Shown: in pieces, positions 10,911-22,530 of the stretch
Layout: each line of letters opens with the position of its first letter
Position numbering within the stretch: position 1 is the stretch's first letter
Assembly: GCA_009667805.1 (NCBI GenBank)
Contig: CM019065.1
Coordinates: 152,494,101-152,558,100, forward strand
From: Leptobrachium leishanense
Taxonomy: Eukaryota; Chordata; Amphibia; Anura; Megophryidae
DNA length: 64,000 bases
Reading direction: 5' to 3'
Notes under the pieces: model-generated
What the model was told of the DNA's origin: nothing
The model's input: only the letters and a program-made list of their open reading frames with translations
Databases searched by the model: none
Translations under genes and position numbers: made by a program

Positions 10911-11670
10911 TGACAGTTCAGCTAGCAGAAGACCTATTTGTTGGAAATACTGACATTTTTGCATTGGGTAACTATACCTATATATTGCAATAATTACTAC
11001 AGTCAAATACCTGTTCATCAATGGGTTCTATTTTACAACTCATCTGTAAGTTTAAATTGGGTCTCTATTTCCTTCTTGTAAAGTTAAAACCTATATATAT
11101 AGGGAAGGATTCCCTGTCAGATGAGCCGAAGTTGTATTGGCCATGACCGGTGAATATCCTCTGTATGATTCAAAATTTTTACATCTTCCAATCGGTTTGT
11201 TCCTTGATCTCCTGTCCTACTGGCACCCACATCCTATTTGATAAAAGGCACCTGGAACATTTGCATACAAACTTACAAAATGCAGCACAGGGAAAAGGGA
11301 GACGTTGAGAGACCATACACACAACAACACATATACCCGTATACGACTATGCCAAGCAGCTAATCCCCACGACTGTCATAACGTAAGGAGCATACATTCA
11401 TAGGAGGTGGGTTGCAGCAAAATGTATCTGTGCATATGCTCCCAAAAATCCTTGCACCTCCCACGGAGTATAATCGTGCAATTCATACATTACAAGAACG
11501 TGACATTCGAGTAAACCATTGCATAGCAAACATTTTTGTTTCAGTCATAAACACACTGCTACCACATCGGAACGGTTTTTATTCCTTCCTGACACTAGAT
11601 TTGCACTTTCATAAACAGGAGGTGGATGAACACAATATTTTCTAAGAAAACAAATGACAGTCTGACACAA
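10911..11670. other. Intergenic DNA downstream of a minus-strand gene
   Basis: No coding pattern or repeat termini identified. It lies beyond the poly(A) signal of the minus-strand gene described next. Confidence 0.35.
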
Positions 11671-11677
11671 TCAATTC

Positions 11678-11683
11678 TTTATT
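11678..11683 (-). promoter_or_regulatory. Poly(A) signal of minus-strand gene
   Basis: AATAAA on the minus strand, about 360 bp after the stop codon of the last exon and followed within 30 bp by a TG-rich stretch (GATTGTGTCAGACTGTC). Position and order fit a 3' UTR end. Confidence 0.5.
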
Positions 11684-12046
11684 TACATGATAGCAGCAGT
11701 TTACAGAATGAATAAAAAGGTGCAACACTTTTTAGTCTTCCACACTCTGGAAGGTTCTGTAAAGCACTTAAAATAAATACCCATCATAGTCTGGAAAAGA
11801 TAACAAAAAACCGAAAGGAAACACAAACATAAGGCTATGAACCTGCTCTGCAGGATATACCACAAAGTGGTTGTTGCCTTGTTACTTCTTCCATTAAGTC
11901 TTAAGGCTCTTATGTCCACCCAATTCTGCACTGAACGTCCTGGTCAGGATGTGACTGCAGATTACTCTGCATGTCTCCGGGATCGGTCATGACGGTGGTG
12001 CAAAAGTCTCTATAAAACCTTCGACGGAGGTTAGGTAGACCTCAAA

Positions 12047-12119
12047 CTACACAGCGCAGGCTGGCTTAAGAGGAGGCTTTCTCTTGCTACTACGTGCTTT
12101 CTGCAGACGCTTTGCATGC
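12047..12119 (-). CDS. Last coding exon of a single-pass membrane protein
   Basis: On the minus strand, an acceptor ending ATCTCCAG precedes 73 nt that finish with TAG at 12049-12047. The exon completes a split Arg codon from the exon at 12407-12491 and then encodes 23 residues, HAKRLQKARSSKRKPPLKP followed by ACAV. This is a strongly basic cytoplasmic tail, as expected after a transmembrane helix. The following roughly 370 bp to the poly(A) signal would be 3' UTR. I do not recognise the protein. Confidence 0.6.
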
Positions 12120-12406
12120 CTGGAGATAAATGCCAGAAACAGAGGGTTAAGCGCATATACAATACATGCAGCGTAGATTCTGTCAAAGTAGCTAATATTT
12201 GAACATTTAGTCAATCCCACTTTTCATGTGGTTAACATTACCCAACTTCCTTTACAAATTTTAACTTTATCTGAGAGAAATAGTAGCAGCACATTTATAC
12301 ACCCCCCCCAATCAGACACCACCATTTCCATCTCTAGATCACATGTGACTATATTCCTATTGCCATTTCCCCATCCACTAAAACTTTACGTCTGACACCC
12401 ATTCAC

Positions 12407-12491
12407 CTGTGCGATTGTGACACCATACATCTCCAAAGGATTGTATAAAGGCAAAGCAAGAACACAATGAAGATGGAAGCTGCAATCAGAC
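12407..12491 (-). CDS. Transmembrane exon of a single-pass membrane protein
   Basis: Bounded on the minus strand by an acceptor (CATGTCTTCCAG) and a donor (CACAG then GTGAAT). The 85 nt keep phase with both neighbours. They encode LIAASIFIVFLLCLYTILW followed by RCMVSQSHR: one continuous hydrophobic helix, then a basic stop-transfer segment, the layout of a type I membrane protein. The matching phases of three separate exons are the main reason to believe in this gene. Upstream exons, including any signal peptide, were not found and may lie beyond 13 kb among repeats. Confidence 0.65.
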
Positions 12492-12821
12492 CTGGAAGAC
12501 ATGACAAAAAGAAACAACATATAAACTGCTGCAGGACAAAACAATTTGAAGCTTTTGGTAGAAGTCTTAAGGATTAAAAAAAACACAAATACAATGACAC
12601 CCCAAGTGATAAATACATAAAGAACGATTACTAAACAGCATGTGCTGAACATAACTACCTTACAGGCAGCATCCTGGCATTTAATAGCTACATCCCATTA
12701 GCAGGGCCTGCAAGAACATATCCTGCAACGCTTATTTTCACTGTAATCATAAAGAAGGTATCGGTGGGATTTTGCTACAAGGTTTTACTGGCATAAAAAC
12801 AACACAGATACACACGTTTAC

Positions 12822-12963
12822 CTGGCACAAGTCCACTCCGGTGTCCAGGGTCTATATTACTGCTGTTGGTAGGGTAGAGGGGAGATTTCCAGGTCACGCT
12901 CTGTAAGGATCTAGGAAGACCAGTCAGATGCAATTCGATCTCCGAGCTTGTTCCTGTATCTTT
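12822..12963 (-). CDS. Juxtamembrane extracellular exon of the same gene
   Basis: On the minus strand, an acceptor (TTACTTCACAG) and a donor (GTGCCAG then GTAAAC) enclose 142 nt, that is 47 codons plus one base, and the extra base pairs in phase with the transmembrane exon. The peptide begins KDTGTSSEIELHLTGLP and ends HRSGLVPG. It is polar, with an NSS N-glycosylation sequon, and fits an extracellular stalk directly before the membrane. The family is unknown to me. The exon upstream was not identified. Confidence 0.6.
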
Positions 12964-14811
12964 CTGTGAAGTAATAACAAAAGAAACACTTAAGTTATGG
13001 ATATGCGAGATTTTTAACACGCAAAGCATGTACACTGTATCGAATACATTTTTTTCCTGAACATGCACGACACGGCAGAGCTGTGATGGTTACATTTTAG
13101 TACTCCACCCATTATGGGCCTCGATTAGTGTGTCAGAAGGTCAGCCATTATTAGAATGAAGCTTGTCTAGGCGTGGCAGATCTCTAGCACCATTTCAGTG
13201 ACTAAGCCTAGTCCTATCCACTTTAGGAAGGACTCTGGGTCAAGTTCCACCCCATTTTACAAATACAAACACATCCATATCAGTAAGGAAATAGCTATAA
13301 ATTTTATATTGTAAAGGTCTTTGCCCCTAACAGTATACGATTTGGCACGTGGGTTTAAGCACTTGCATGAGCTCCAAATAAAAAGTTTGACATAGCTGCT
13401 CATCGTTTGAGAAGGTTCCTCCCAGTGTTCTAACTGGAAGATCTCGTTTGTCTACCAGTTTCTACAGGCTCTTGATTTTGTCTTTGGGTGTGTGTTTTGG
13501 GTGTATGGCAATGGGCAAGAGCGCTCAATTATGGACCCAACAATTTAAGTCAGTAACTAATAGGGAATATAAACATCAATTATTACAAAAATAAAAAATA
13601 AGTGTCAAAATAAAACACGACGACTCCTACATTCCAAAACAGAAAACTAAAACAGCAGTACGGAACCGATGGCTTTTGAGAAGTAGGGTTTTGTCAGTCC
13701 ACCAGCGATTGCGTCAAGCCCCTAGGTGTTACAGTCCAACTACATTTGGAACGACAGTGTTTTATACATAAACGCAACAAAGGAGGATAGACGAATGCAA
13801 ACCATTTATGGTCTTCCTCCATCAGAATAGTCAGAAAGTTAAAGAACAATGGGGGGGGGGGCAGAAAGGCAGAAACCATGCAAACCTTCCCTGGTGACAG
13901 GCATGTGCGGCGCCACTGAGGGATGAACATCAAAACATGCAAACAAAGTCAAATGCAAAGGGTTTCCAGGATGAGAAAACAAGGACTGTCCCTCTTCTCC
14001 ACGAGCCTTTCAAAGCAAAAATCTATTTTTCAGCTTACTCGAGTCCTGTATTAGAATGTGTCAGGGCAGCACCATTAATGCAGGTTTTTCTGCGCGACGT
14101 TCTGCCCTGCTATTTGCATTGAATGCATCTTTTATAGACACACAACACACTGTTTAGACTCCAATCTTGCAGACATCAATTACTCATTAGCCTTCCATCA
14201 GTGAACAAAGACTTTACGCCAGACTCCCTGTTCTAACACCTCCTGCTCATAGCCTGATCCTGACTGATTTCACACCACTTCCCCTGACTCAGAAATCTTA
14301 GGAAATGTCTTCATGGCTAACAATGGTCTACTATGTTAAGTTACAACACAAAAACAAAAATAAATCCACATAAAAAAACAAAAAAAAACCCACACAAAAC
14401 AAAGCACAATCTAACCAGACTAAACATTCCCACACAAGAATAAAAAAGGTCACACAAAAACTAAGCTTACAAATGACGTACAATGAACCTGTTCTTGGCA
14501 AGTTCACTTTTGAGGTAAAATCCCATTGGAGTGGAGAAGGCATTTGTATAAAAATAAAAAAAGCAACATATTTTCCAATGAAGGAGATCTTACAGACCGC
14601 ACTTACCCCAGTTTCATTGCCAGGTGCCACTAGGTGGCCATTTTTGCAGCACTTTGACTGACCTTCAGCAGCGATGTCGGCACACTGGCCGTCAGCATCT
14701 AGTCTGCCATGAAGAGTGAGCTGAGGGTTGTCTGTAGGATAGCCCTCTGTTCACAGCTGTCACCTCCAGTGGCATGCCATCAGACGTGAGTGACAGCAAG
14801 CTTTTATAGGT
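12964..14811. other. Probable intron or upstream region of the minus-strand gene
   Basis: No further exon could be supported. Contains a G-run near 13850 and A-rich stretches near 14340-14460. A minus-strand ATG followed by GGGGTAAGTG near 14605 could be a donor, but the frame before it is not convincing. Confidence 0.3.
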
Positions 14812-15140
14812 CAGTGGCTCGGTCCTCATTTTCCTACAGAACACCAGTGTTATGGAATATCCTCCCAGACGCCGTCAAATCTTCCCCCAATCTAAAGTCA
14901 CTCAAGCTCCCTATTAACATACCTCAATACAGAATGCACCTGTAAACATGTAACACAATGACTATTTCCTACATATTTATTTTATGTGAATCTGTATATT
15001 TGTGTTGTTTTTTTTAATATCTTGCATTGTATTACTTTGTATTTCTGTAACAACTGTAACATTTTAATGCTCTTGAACCCAGGACATACTTAAAAACGAG
15101 AGAAATCTCAATGTATCGTTCCTGGTAAAATCCTTTATAT
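14812..15140 (+). mobile_element. 3' end of an L2/CR1-type LINE
   Basis: A short coding remnant reads LWNILPDAVKSSPNLKSLK, the conserved C-terminal motif of many vertebrate LINE ORF2 proteins (LWN.LP followed by SL..FK-like). It is followed by an AT-rich 3' UTR ending CCCAGGACATACTTA then CAATGTATCGTTCCTGG and a short ATAAA-type tail. Only the last part of the element survives. The tail is shared with the SINE copies at 1.0, 8.6 and 51.2 kb. Confidence 0.7.
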
Positions 15141-15630
15141 ATAAATAAATAGATAGGAAATGGTCCATATTTTTCCTAGTGATTTTTTTCCTGACACATA
15201 TAGAGAGTGATTCCTTATCGAACGATCCCAATTTGTGTTTGGCATGACAGGCTCACTTTTAGAAAAGTAACATTCTAGCATTTCCTTGCATACATTCTTT
15301 GATTATTTGATTTCCTATCTTTAGAGCATTATTCCTATTTAAAAGAGGAGTTCGCAGATGCCTTCTGCATAAACACACGGCCTTCACTTACCATCAAAGT
15401 CCCGGCACCAACTCCTCAAACTGCCATGTGGTTAAGCTAATGAAGTTTGCTGAACTAGATCCAATATTTTTAATGAAAGATTGGTGGTTAGAAATTAACC
15501 CCTTAATTGTTTGGGGGTTTTGAGTAGATATACATTAAGAATAATACGTCAAATAAAATCAGTGGCATATTGAGGCCAAGAGAAACCAGTCTGAAAAGCC
15601 TCAATTAAACAAGGTTGGAAATCTAGCTAT
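15141..15630. other. Intergenic DNA, nothing assigned
   Basis: AT-rich with no coding pattern and no terminal repeats recognised. Confidence 0.35.
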
Positions 15631-15633
15631 TAA

Positions 15634-16092
15634 GGCTAATGTCAGACGAACGCAGTCTGAGCGCACTCTGCGTGCGTGCATAACGGACAGGCGTACGGAC
15701 GGAAGATACTGTAGACACCACACTGTTTTTTTTTGACAGATGTAGGGAAAAAGAAAAAAAAGGAACTATGGGAAATAAAATATGAAAAATAATAAAAATT
15801 TGAAAAGGATATGAAAAGCCATTGTGTTTGTCAAGGTGCTGGACGTCGCAAATGCGTTGCGTCTGACATCTCACTCGCACAGAACACTACGCGGACGTGG
15901 CAAACTCTGCGCATCTGCCTAGCGGTTTTACATTCTTGCCTAACTTGCGTCAGTTTGCCACGTGCCTTTTGCTTGCGCAGTTCGGAGCGCACGTACTTCG
16001 TGTGTGGGTCTCTATGGAGCATGATTCAATGCTACGACGGACGTTAACCTGTGCGACAACACGGACATGACTGCGTTCGTCTGACACAGGCC
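15634..16092 (+). mobile_element. Harbinger-like MITE, subfamily B
   Basis: Perfect TAA flanks (15631-15633, 16093-16095). The ends are GGCTAATGTCAGACGAACGC and the inverse of GGCCTGTGTCAGACGAACGC. The interior differs from subfamily A: GCGCACTCTGCGTGCGTGC near the left, then GATACTGTAGACACCACAC, then TTTTTGACAGATG. It is CpG-rich and non-coding. Confidence 0.85.
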
Positions 16093-16399
16093 TAATATTG
16101 CATTCATTCGACAACAGAATGAGAAATGAACACGCGCCTAGCAAAAGAAATGGTAGGATATACAACGTGGTCAGCATCTGTAAGTAAAGACTGGAGTCAA
16201 GATCAAGGAGAACGGGGTAAACCACACGTCGAGTAGTGTAGGATAAAGGGAGACTGGTGAAGGGATACAAAAATCCCAGTGTTTACAATAGTGCCTTAAA
16301 AAGTGACAGTGTAGAAGACTTAAAACAACATACACAATTTGAAGCAATAAACATGCAAAAGGGAAAATCACTCAATTCAATAATAAAAACCAGGACTGG

Positions 16400-16690
16400 C
16401 ATTTGATTAACGCAAATTTTAACGCGTGCGCAAAAACGCATTCACGCGAGGGGCAAAACCCTTTGCGCAGAATGACGTATTACAATGTCCGCGCAAAAAA
16501 TGTGCACACTCGTCTACCGTGGGTGAACCTGCGCGAACTCTGCGTGAGCGTAATGTACTACGCGCGTCCTATACTTAACATTGTGAGCGCAAATCCATTT
16601 GTAATACCATCTGCGTACCAGCGCACAATCTATGCACAAAATTTAACGCACAGCGTTTGTGCGCATAATTTTAACATCTTTTAAAAGCTG
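16400..16690. repeat. CpG-rich repeat of GCGC-type words
   Basis: Dense TTAACGC, GCGCAAA and ACGCG words against an AT-rich background. Reverse-complement-like ends TTAACGCAAATTTTAACGC and GTTAAAATTATGCGC suggest a MITE. Related to 19800-20000, which shares ATTGTAATACCA and ACGCGCGTTAACG-type words. Confidence 0.5.
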
Positions 16691-17028
16691 GTAGTAACGG
16701 CAAATATGAACATCCTGGCCGAAACCAAATACACCAGCCCAAAAAAACACAGCACAGTATAGTTACACATTCTACACATACCCAAACAATAAAATTGAGA
16801 AGTTGTGCGTGTTTTTATTATTGCTGCAGCATATATATGCAGATTGACTTTGACAGGCGCAAAAACTTCATGTGAGATTATTGTGGTTCTCAATTCTGAT
16901 TGGCTGAATCGTGTGAAAAAAACAGTCAGCACACCTTTTTTTTATTTTCATGTAGTGTTGAAAAGTGAGGAGGAACAGGAGTTTGGAGAAGCCCAGGAGG
17001 AAGAGGCCGTGCCGACAGAAAGTCCACC
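16691..17028. other. 5' flank of the SSH3 retrocopy
   Basis: The last 90 bp or so before the ATG (GAGGAGGAACAGGAGTTTGG and beyond) are purine-rich and may be retrocopied 5' UTR. The rest is unassigned. Confidence 0.35.
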
Positions 17029-19452
17029 ATGGCTCTGGTGACCCTACAGCTCTCCCCCCTGGACAGGACAGTGAGCGCCACACCTGCGAAGAACGATGAA
17101 AAAAGAAAGAAACAAATGCAAAGAAGGCAGAGCTTTGTCATGGTAAAGGGTGCTGCGCTCCTTCTGCAGGAAGAGGGAGAGCAAGAACAGGTCACTGAAC
17201 CTCCTCTCACATCTGGTCCCAGTGAACAGCAACTCCATGTACAAGCCATGCTGACCCTGCTCAGAGAAGACACTCAGACTGGCCGTGTGTTTGGAGCCTG
17301 TCCGTTCATGTGTCACTCGTTATTTGCTTATGGTTTACTTTGTGGGAACTTCCAGTGTTGGAGAAACTATCCTGCTGGGTGTTGAGTTCCCTCATGATGG
17401 GTCCCAGGACTGCCCAATTGGCATGGTTTTACCTGTTTTGGCTAACACGCAGGTTTTCTTGGACGGAGATGCAGGCTTCAGTGTCACATCAGGAACAGAT
17501 GTCAGTGCTTTCAAGACTATATCTGTGCAAACAATGTGGTCACTTCTACAGATGCTTCATAAAACATGTAAAGGTGCTTTAGGCTAGGGTCAGACGAGCG
17601 CATTTTTGTACGGACTGTGCGTCCGTGCAGTACGGACATACTTTCTGATGGAAGACGCAGTAGTGGCCACACAGTCCGTTGTTTTCACTGACATTTTTGA
17701 CAGATGTAGGAGGGAAAATAAATTAAAATGCAAAATCATTTTGTCCGTGAAAAATGCTGGACGTATAAATGCAGTCCGTCTGACCACGCTCCATCACTCA
17801 CACACAAAGCTATGCAGACGTTGCGGACGCAGTGCACTTTGTGCGGCCGTTCTAGGGGTTGTACGTTCTTGACTAACTTGCGTCCGTTTGCCGCTGGGAG
17901 TCTGCAATTCAGTGCGGACGTACGTCGTGTGTGGGACTCCATTGGCATTTGTTTCATGCTATCACGGACGTACTTTTGTGCGCCATCACGGACGTGAACG
18001 CTGCGCTCGTCTGACAGGAGCCTGAACAAATTTTACGCCTGGCAGCAATCTCCATTCTGGAGTCAACTATTACATGGGAATTCGTGGGTCTCTTCAGGGC
18101 TGTGCGAATGCATGGTCAACTTCCCCTGACATATCATCCACCATCACGGACCCCAGCACACCAGAAAGAAGAAATTGACAGAATCCTCAGAAAAAACCTG
18201 AGGGATATTCTAAGGGAGAGTGACCTAGAAAACATAAAGCACACCCTTTCTAATCTGCAGGATTACACAGAGTTTATAGATAACAAGATGATTATTATTC
18301 TTGCCCAAATGGACAGACATTCAGAGATCTTTACATATCTTTACCTGGGATCTGAGTGGAATGCATCCAATTTGGATGACCTTCAGAAGAACAAGGTCAG
18401 TCACATCCTGAATGTCACTCGAGAGATAGGTAAAAGTTTCAGGGAACAAGTTATCAATCTGAATATCCGTGTCCTGGATGAAGAGAATACAAACCTCCTG
18501 CAGTACTGGAAGGAGACTCCTCGCTTCATTTCTTCTGCCAGGCCGCAACATTCTTGTGTACTTGTTCATTGTAAAATGGGCATATCTCTCTCCGCTTCCA
18601 CGGTTATTGCTTACGCTATGAAACAATATGAGTGGACAATGGAGGAAGCTTTTAAATATGTGAAGGAAAGAAGGAACATTGTTCAACCAAATGCTGGATT
18701 TATGAGACAACTCCACATTTACCAGGGCATCCTAGGAGCCAGTAAGCAACAGCATAATGTCTTATGGGACCCCAAGTCGACACCACTGACCCACGAGCTT
18801 TCAAACCCTCTTAAAAAGGTTTACCTGGCAAGCGTTCTTTGAATTCTTCCTCTCGCCCACAGAAAATTAGAGCTTATGAGAGTACGTAAGCTATTAGTGA
18901 GATGGAGGGGATAGAACCCTTGGAGAAGGAGAAACCGACGAATTAAGGTGACATGGAGAAAAAAAAGCACCTCTGATAGGGATCAGTGTGTCCAAAACCA
19001 AACCGATGGTCTAGCAAACATTGAGGAGGTTGTAACGGACAAGGATGACAGCAACATGGAGGAAGTGTGTGGAAATCCTATGAAAGAAGACAATTTATTT
19101 GAAGATCAGAATGAGAGAAAAAGTGGTGAAGAGAACGAAAAGGTCTGTACAGCAATGCCTGGAAATTCTTGTACAGAAGAAATAATTTCTTCCATAGAAA
19201 AGGATGAAAACACATCTGTAGACGAGGTCTTTGGAAGCACTTCACATAAGCCACAGTCCCCGCCGCCACAAGCGGCTTCTTCAGCTCGTAGGAGGTAGCG
19301 ACGCAAGTACCTTTGCCCAGCAGTCTGGAGACCTCACCTGAAGCAGTAACAAAATAAATCTCAGTCTGATGTAGATCTAGATGAAGCAGCTGTTAAGAGT
19401 TTGTCAAGTGAACGCAGGGCAAAGATTGTTCGAGACATCAGAGGATGCTGAG
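17029..19452 (+). pseudogene. ssh3: Slingshot-3 (SSH3) processed retrocopy, disrupted
   Basis: Slingshot phosphatases dephosphorylate cofilin and so regulate actin turnover. The copy begins MALVTLQLSPLDRTVS at an ATG in good context and keeps the N-terminal SSH region (RRQSFVMVKGAALLLQ; LLGVEF; FLDGDAGFSVTSG; MWSLLQMLHK), the DEK-C-like helix region (EEIDRILRKNLRDIL) and the dual-specificity phosphatase domain (YLYLGSEWNASN, ILNVTREI, VLVHCKMGIS). An acidic C-terminal region follows, to a stop near 19450. SSH3 genes have many introns and none is present, so it came from an mRNA. Reading moves through all three frames, with breaks near 17385 and 18080 and stops after 18840 and near 19296 and 19350. 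A MITE interrupts it at 17582-18022. The catalytic CX5R motif has Leu (18588-18590) in place of Arg. SSH3 fits better than SSH1 or SSH2 from the N-terminal QRRQSF and SVQTMW blocks, by memory only. No poly(A) tail is obvious. Confidence 0.85.
17582..18022 (+). mobile_element. Harbinger-like MITE, subfamily B, inside SSH3 retrocopy
   Basis: Left end GGCTAGGGTCAGACGAGCGC after TTA (17579-17581). Right end is the inverse of GGCTCCTGTCAGACGAGCGC, before TGA (18023-18025), an aged copy of the triplet. It splits the SSH3 coding homology between the LHKTC and the PG..L segments, so it inserted after the retrocopy formed. Confidence 0.85.
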
Positions 19453-19799
19453 TAGTGTTTTGTGGAAGGGAGAGGTCATCTTATCCTGTGGGTTGGGCAA
19501 GAAATTACTTTGGTTTAGTTATTTTTGCACACTGTAATAAGTTCAGATTTTATGATTCCTTATATTTTTTATGAGGGTATAAATTTTATTTCTTTATATA
19601 AAGCTTCTTATAATCACAATGCAAAAATTAAATCCTTTTTCTAAAATCAACAATATCGTTTAGTTTTCGTCAAAACTGGGCTATCGTAAGTTTAGCGGGA
19701 ATTGCACATTAAGAGACTTTCATACTTTTGTATTGTTATTTTTATTAAGGGTTTATGGAGGAAAAGATTTTCTAAAATTCTTTTTTTTTTTTTTTTGCA

Positions 19800-20000
19800 A
19801 ACAGTCTGCACACTGATTTCTGTGTGCAACATTAATGCGCGTGTGTTTTTGCGCGTCTGTTTTACGCGTGTTATTTTTTGACGGATGAAAAAATGCGCGA
19901 GGATTGTAATACCAGTGTTGATTTACGCGCGTTAACGTTTAATGCTATGCACAAAAATTCACGCGCTGCGTGAGCGTTTTCACGCAAAGATTGCAATAGG
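19800..20000. repeat. CpG-rich repeat related to 16400-16690
   Basis: Words such as ATGCGCGTGTG, TTTTACGCGTG and GATTTACGCGCGTTAACG are concentrated here. Termini are not clear. Non-coding. Confidence 0.45.
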
Positions 20001-21176
20001 GCCCTTTATATTTTAAGATAGGCTTGATAATGCAAGGGTCCAAGGTGGCATTGTCCCTTAGGTTTATTGAAAATAAAGTATGTAAGGAAGATGTGTGTAG
20101 ATTTCCATGACTCCCAGTGAGGTGTAGAGGTCTTCCGATCAAACCTAGGGGCCAAGTGGTACAACATGCCCAATTCCTGACCTATACATTAATTGGACCT
20201 GACCCACAGATTAACTCAAGGCCATTCCTCCACTCAAATAATGCAAACTATGCTTGTGTGCATATTTCCATGACGCTAGTGACCGTGGTTAAAGTGCACG
20301 CTCCTCTATTCATTAACTGACAGATATAGTCTGACCATGGACTTTCCTCTGAAAAATTCCGTCTGAATTCATATATAGGGTTCTACTAGAGGTGGGGTAA
20401 TAAGGCAAGCAGGTTCTCCATGCAAAAATTACCCTCCAGCGTGAATCGACTGCACCCAGCAAACCAAGAAAATAGAAACATCTAGATATATCTATATATA
20501 AAAGTAATAATAAATAAATAAATAAATCCATGTGTGCTGAGCCTTGGGGGATATGCATGATTGAAAAGAAAAAACAAAAAAAAAAACACAGAACAGGCGA
20601 ATGGCAGAGGTAGCGCCGCTGGGGATACACGTTGATCAGTCAAAAGTTTCTAATGATTCTCTTGAACAATGCAGATATTCTGGTTTCCTTGAAGCCAAGG
20701 AATCCTGAGAAGGAGGGGATAACACATTCCCCAACATGTCCGAACCAGCAAATAAGAAGAAATGTGGTCTTTTTATTGCTTATCTCCCATCCTCACTGAT
20801 CAACATTGTCCCTGGCTCCCACCTGAATGCAATACATATTGCAGGTTCAGATATGCTGATCTCCTGGTCTAGGGATATGTATTCCATGTACTGAAACACT
20901 CCCTCCGATCCCATGAAGCCTGGACCCATTTCTATTCTTCCATGGCCTACAAGGCGACATACCAACAGTATACATTTTTTAGCATTGTTCAAGGGATAAA
21001 TTGATATAAAATGTATCCAAAACATGACACCAATTCAGATCAAAGTTTTGGTTTTATGGAATATATTTGTCATATTTTGGATACATTGTATATCACCAGC
21101 TGTTGTAGCTCCACTGTAGCTTCAGCAGTGATATGGATTGTTGAGTAGACACCCAAAGGAGGAGGACATAAACTAT
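20001..21176. other. Intergenic DNA, nothing firmly assigned
   Basis: A minus-strand frame at 20780-21025 has a hydrophobic/polar alternation but no recognised family. Short AT microsatellites lie at 20485-20530. No repeat termini were paired. Confidence 0.3.
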
Positions 21177-21460
21177 GGGGGTTATTCAGAGAGCACAGAA
21201 ATTTCAGTGCTTCCTTGTCCGGCAAGCTCAAGTCGCTGACCCTGTGGTGAATTCAGCATTCGCTGCAGGGTCCCTGACTTGCACCGAATGCCTCTGAAAG
21301 AAAAAAGACACACACGACCAGCCGCCGAACAAAAAAAAAAAAAAAAACGCACAAAATAAGACTTAGGAATTTTATTTTGCATTGACTCCTATGGGATTCG
21401 CCTGTTTAAACCTGTCGAATTAAAGCACCGAAAATCTGGGCATTTCACCAACTCTGTTTC
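21177..21460. mobile_element. Diverged copy of the GGGTTATTCAGAGA element family
   Basis: Starts GGGGGTTATTCAGAGAGCAC and contains CCCTGTGGTGAATTCAGC and CTGCAGGGTCCCTGA, matching blocks in the elements at 27635-28512 and 50600-51115. The right end is not identified, so the end coordinate is approximate. Confidence 0.4.
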
Positions 21461-22090
21461 TAGCCAGCATTCTCTTATTAGATTAACCATTACGTCTCTA
21501 TGAGGAATCTCGCTGCTGCCGATTTGCACTGTATATTGCTGGCTGTTCCCAATATTTAGCAAATTGACAGATTTTTGAATAGCCAAATTGCCACGGAATT
21601 GCACCATACGGGGAAATTTAGCTCTTGGAAGAACACCTTGGTGTCTATATATAAACCCGACAGCCTCTGCCCAATTAGTTAATTTTTTTATTTTAGACAA
21701 TATTATTCACCTCTTGTCCCTCCGTGCATTGCTCCCACTTGTCCGCTCAGGGACTCCTGAACCCAGACGTAACTATAGCTTTTCAACACAATATGTAGGA
21801 AGCATAGTAGTGCGAAGAGTCGCAAATTACGCATTTATATACTGTGCATTCGTAAATTACGTAGCACAGGAGCAATAAAATGGATCGGGTGGTCTCAGAG
21901 GGCGACGACAGCACAGTCTCCTCATGCTGACGTCACTTGTGACCAGTAGCCAGGAAATTCAAAAGTCCCAGCTGCTGGGTGGAGGGGAGGAAATTCCTCC
22001 ACTTCATGCAGTGTTTCTGCCAGATCAGGTCAGTACGGGGGGGGGGGGGAGGAGCAGTAACGACTACACATCCTGTACAGATAAATCCTG
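21461..22090. other. Intergenic DNA, nothing assigned
   Basis: No coding pattern. Contains a G-run of about 12 near 22035. Confidence 0.3.
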
Positions 22091-22526
22091 CCTGAGCCCC
22101 ACGGTAAGAAAGCAGATTGTACAACAAATGCTTGTGCCGGCTATTGAATACGGAGATGTAGTGTATGCAGCGGCCCCACAAACACCTCCAGAAACTTACT
22201 ACATTGTATAACTCATGCTGCCACTTTGTACTGCAATGTAACTACATGACCCACCATTGTGACATGTCAAAAGAGCTAAACCGGCCGTCACTGGAATCTA
22301 GATGCACCCTTCACATTTCCAACCTGGTGTTTAAGCGCTTTCCCGGGAAGCTACCACCCTACCTGAATAGGCTGCTTCCCTCATCCTATAACCTCTGATC
22401 CAGGACCACCTGCACCTTACTTACAATACAAAAAGAAAGTGTCTCACTCCTCATTTTCCTTCAGAGCACCGAAATTGTGGAATAACCTCCCAGACGCCAC
22501 CAAATCTTCCCCCAGTCTAAAGTCCC
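22091..22526 (+). pseudogene. L2/CR1-type LINE ORF2 C-terminal fragment
   Basis: Starts with RKQIVQQMLVPAIEYGDVVY and continues, through several frames with stops, past segments corresponding to LNRPSLESRCTLHISNLVFK and LPPYLNRLL to the LWN.LP region (GTGGAATAACCTCCCAGACGC). This is the region after the reverse transcriptase in such LINEs. It ends abruptly at TTAA (22527-22530), where another repeat begins. It is the same family as the fragment at 14.8 kb, which shares the last 70 bp of coding. Confidence 0.65.
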
Positions 22527-22530
22527 TTAA

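Noticed and set aside
20780..21025. Minus-strand 81-codon frame
   Set aside because: No splice signals, no family recognised; likely chance.
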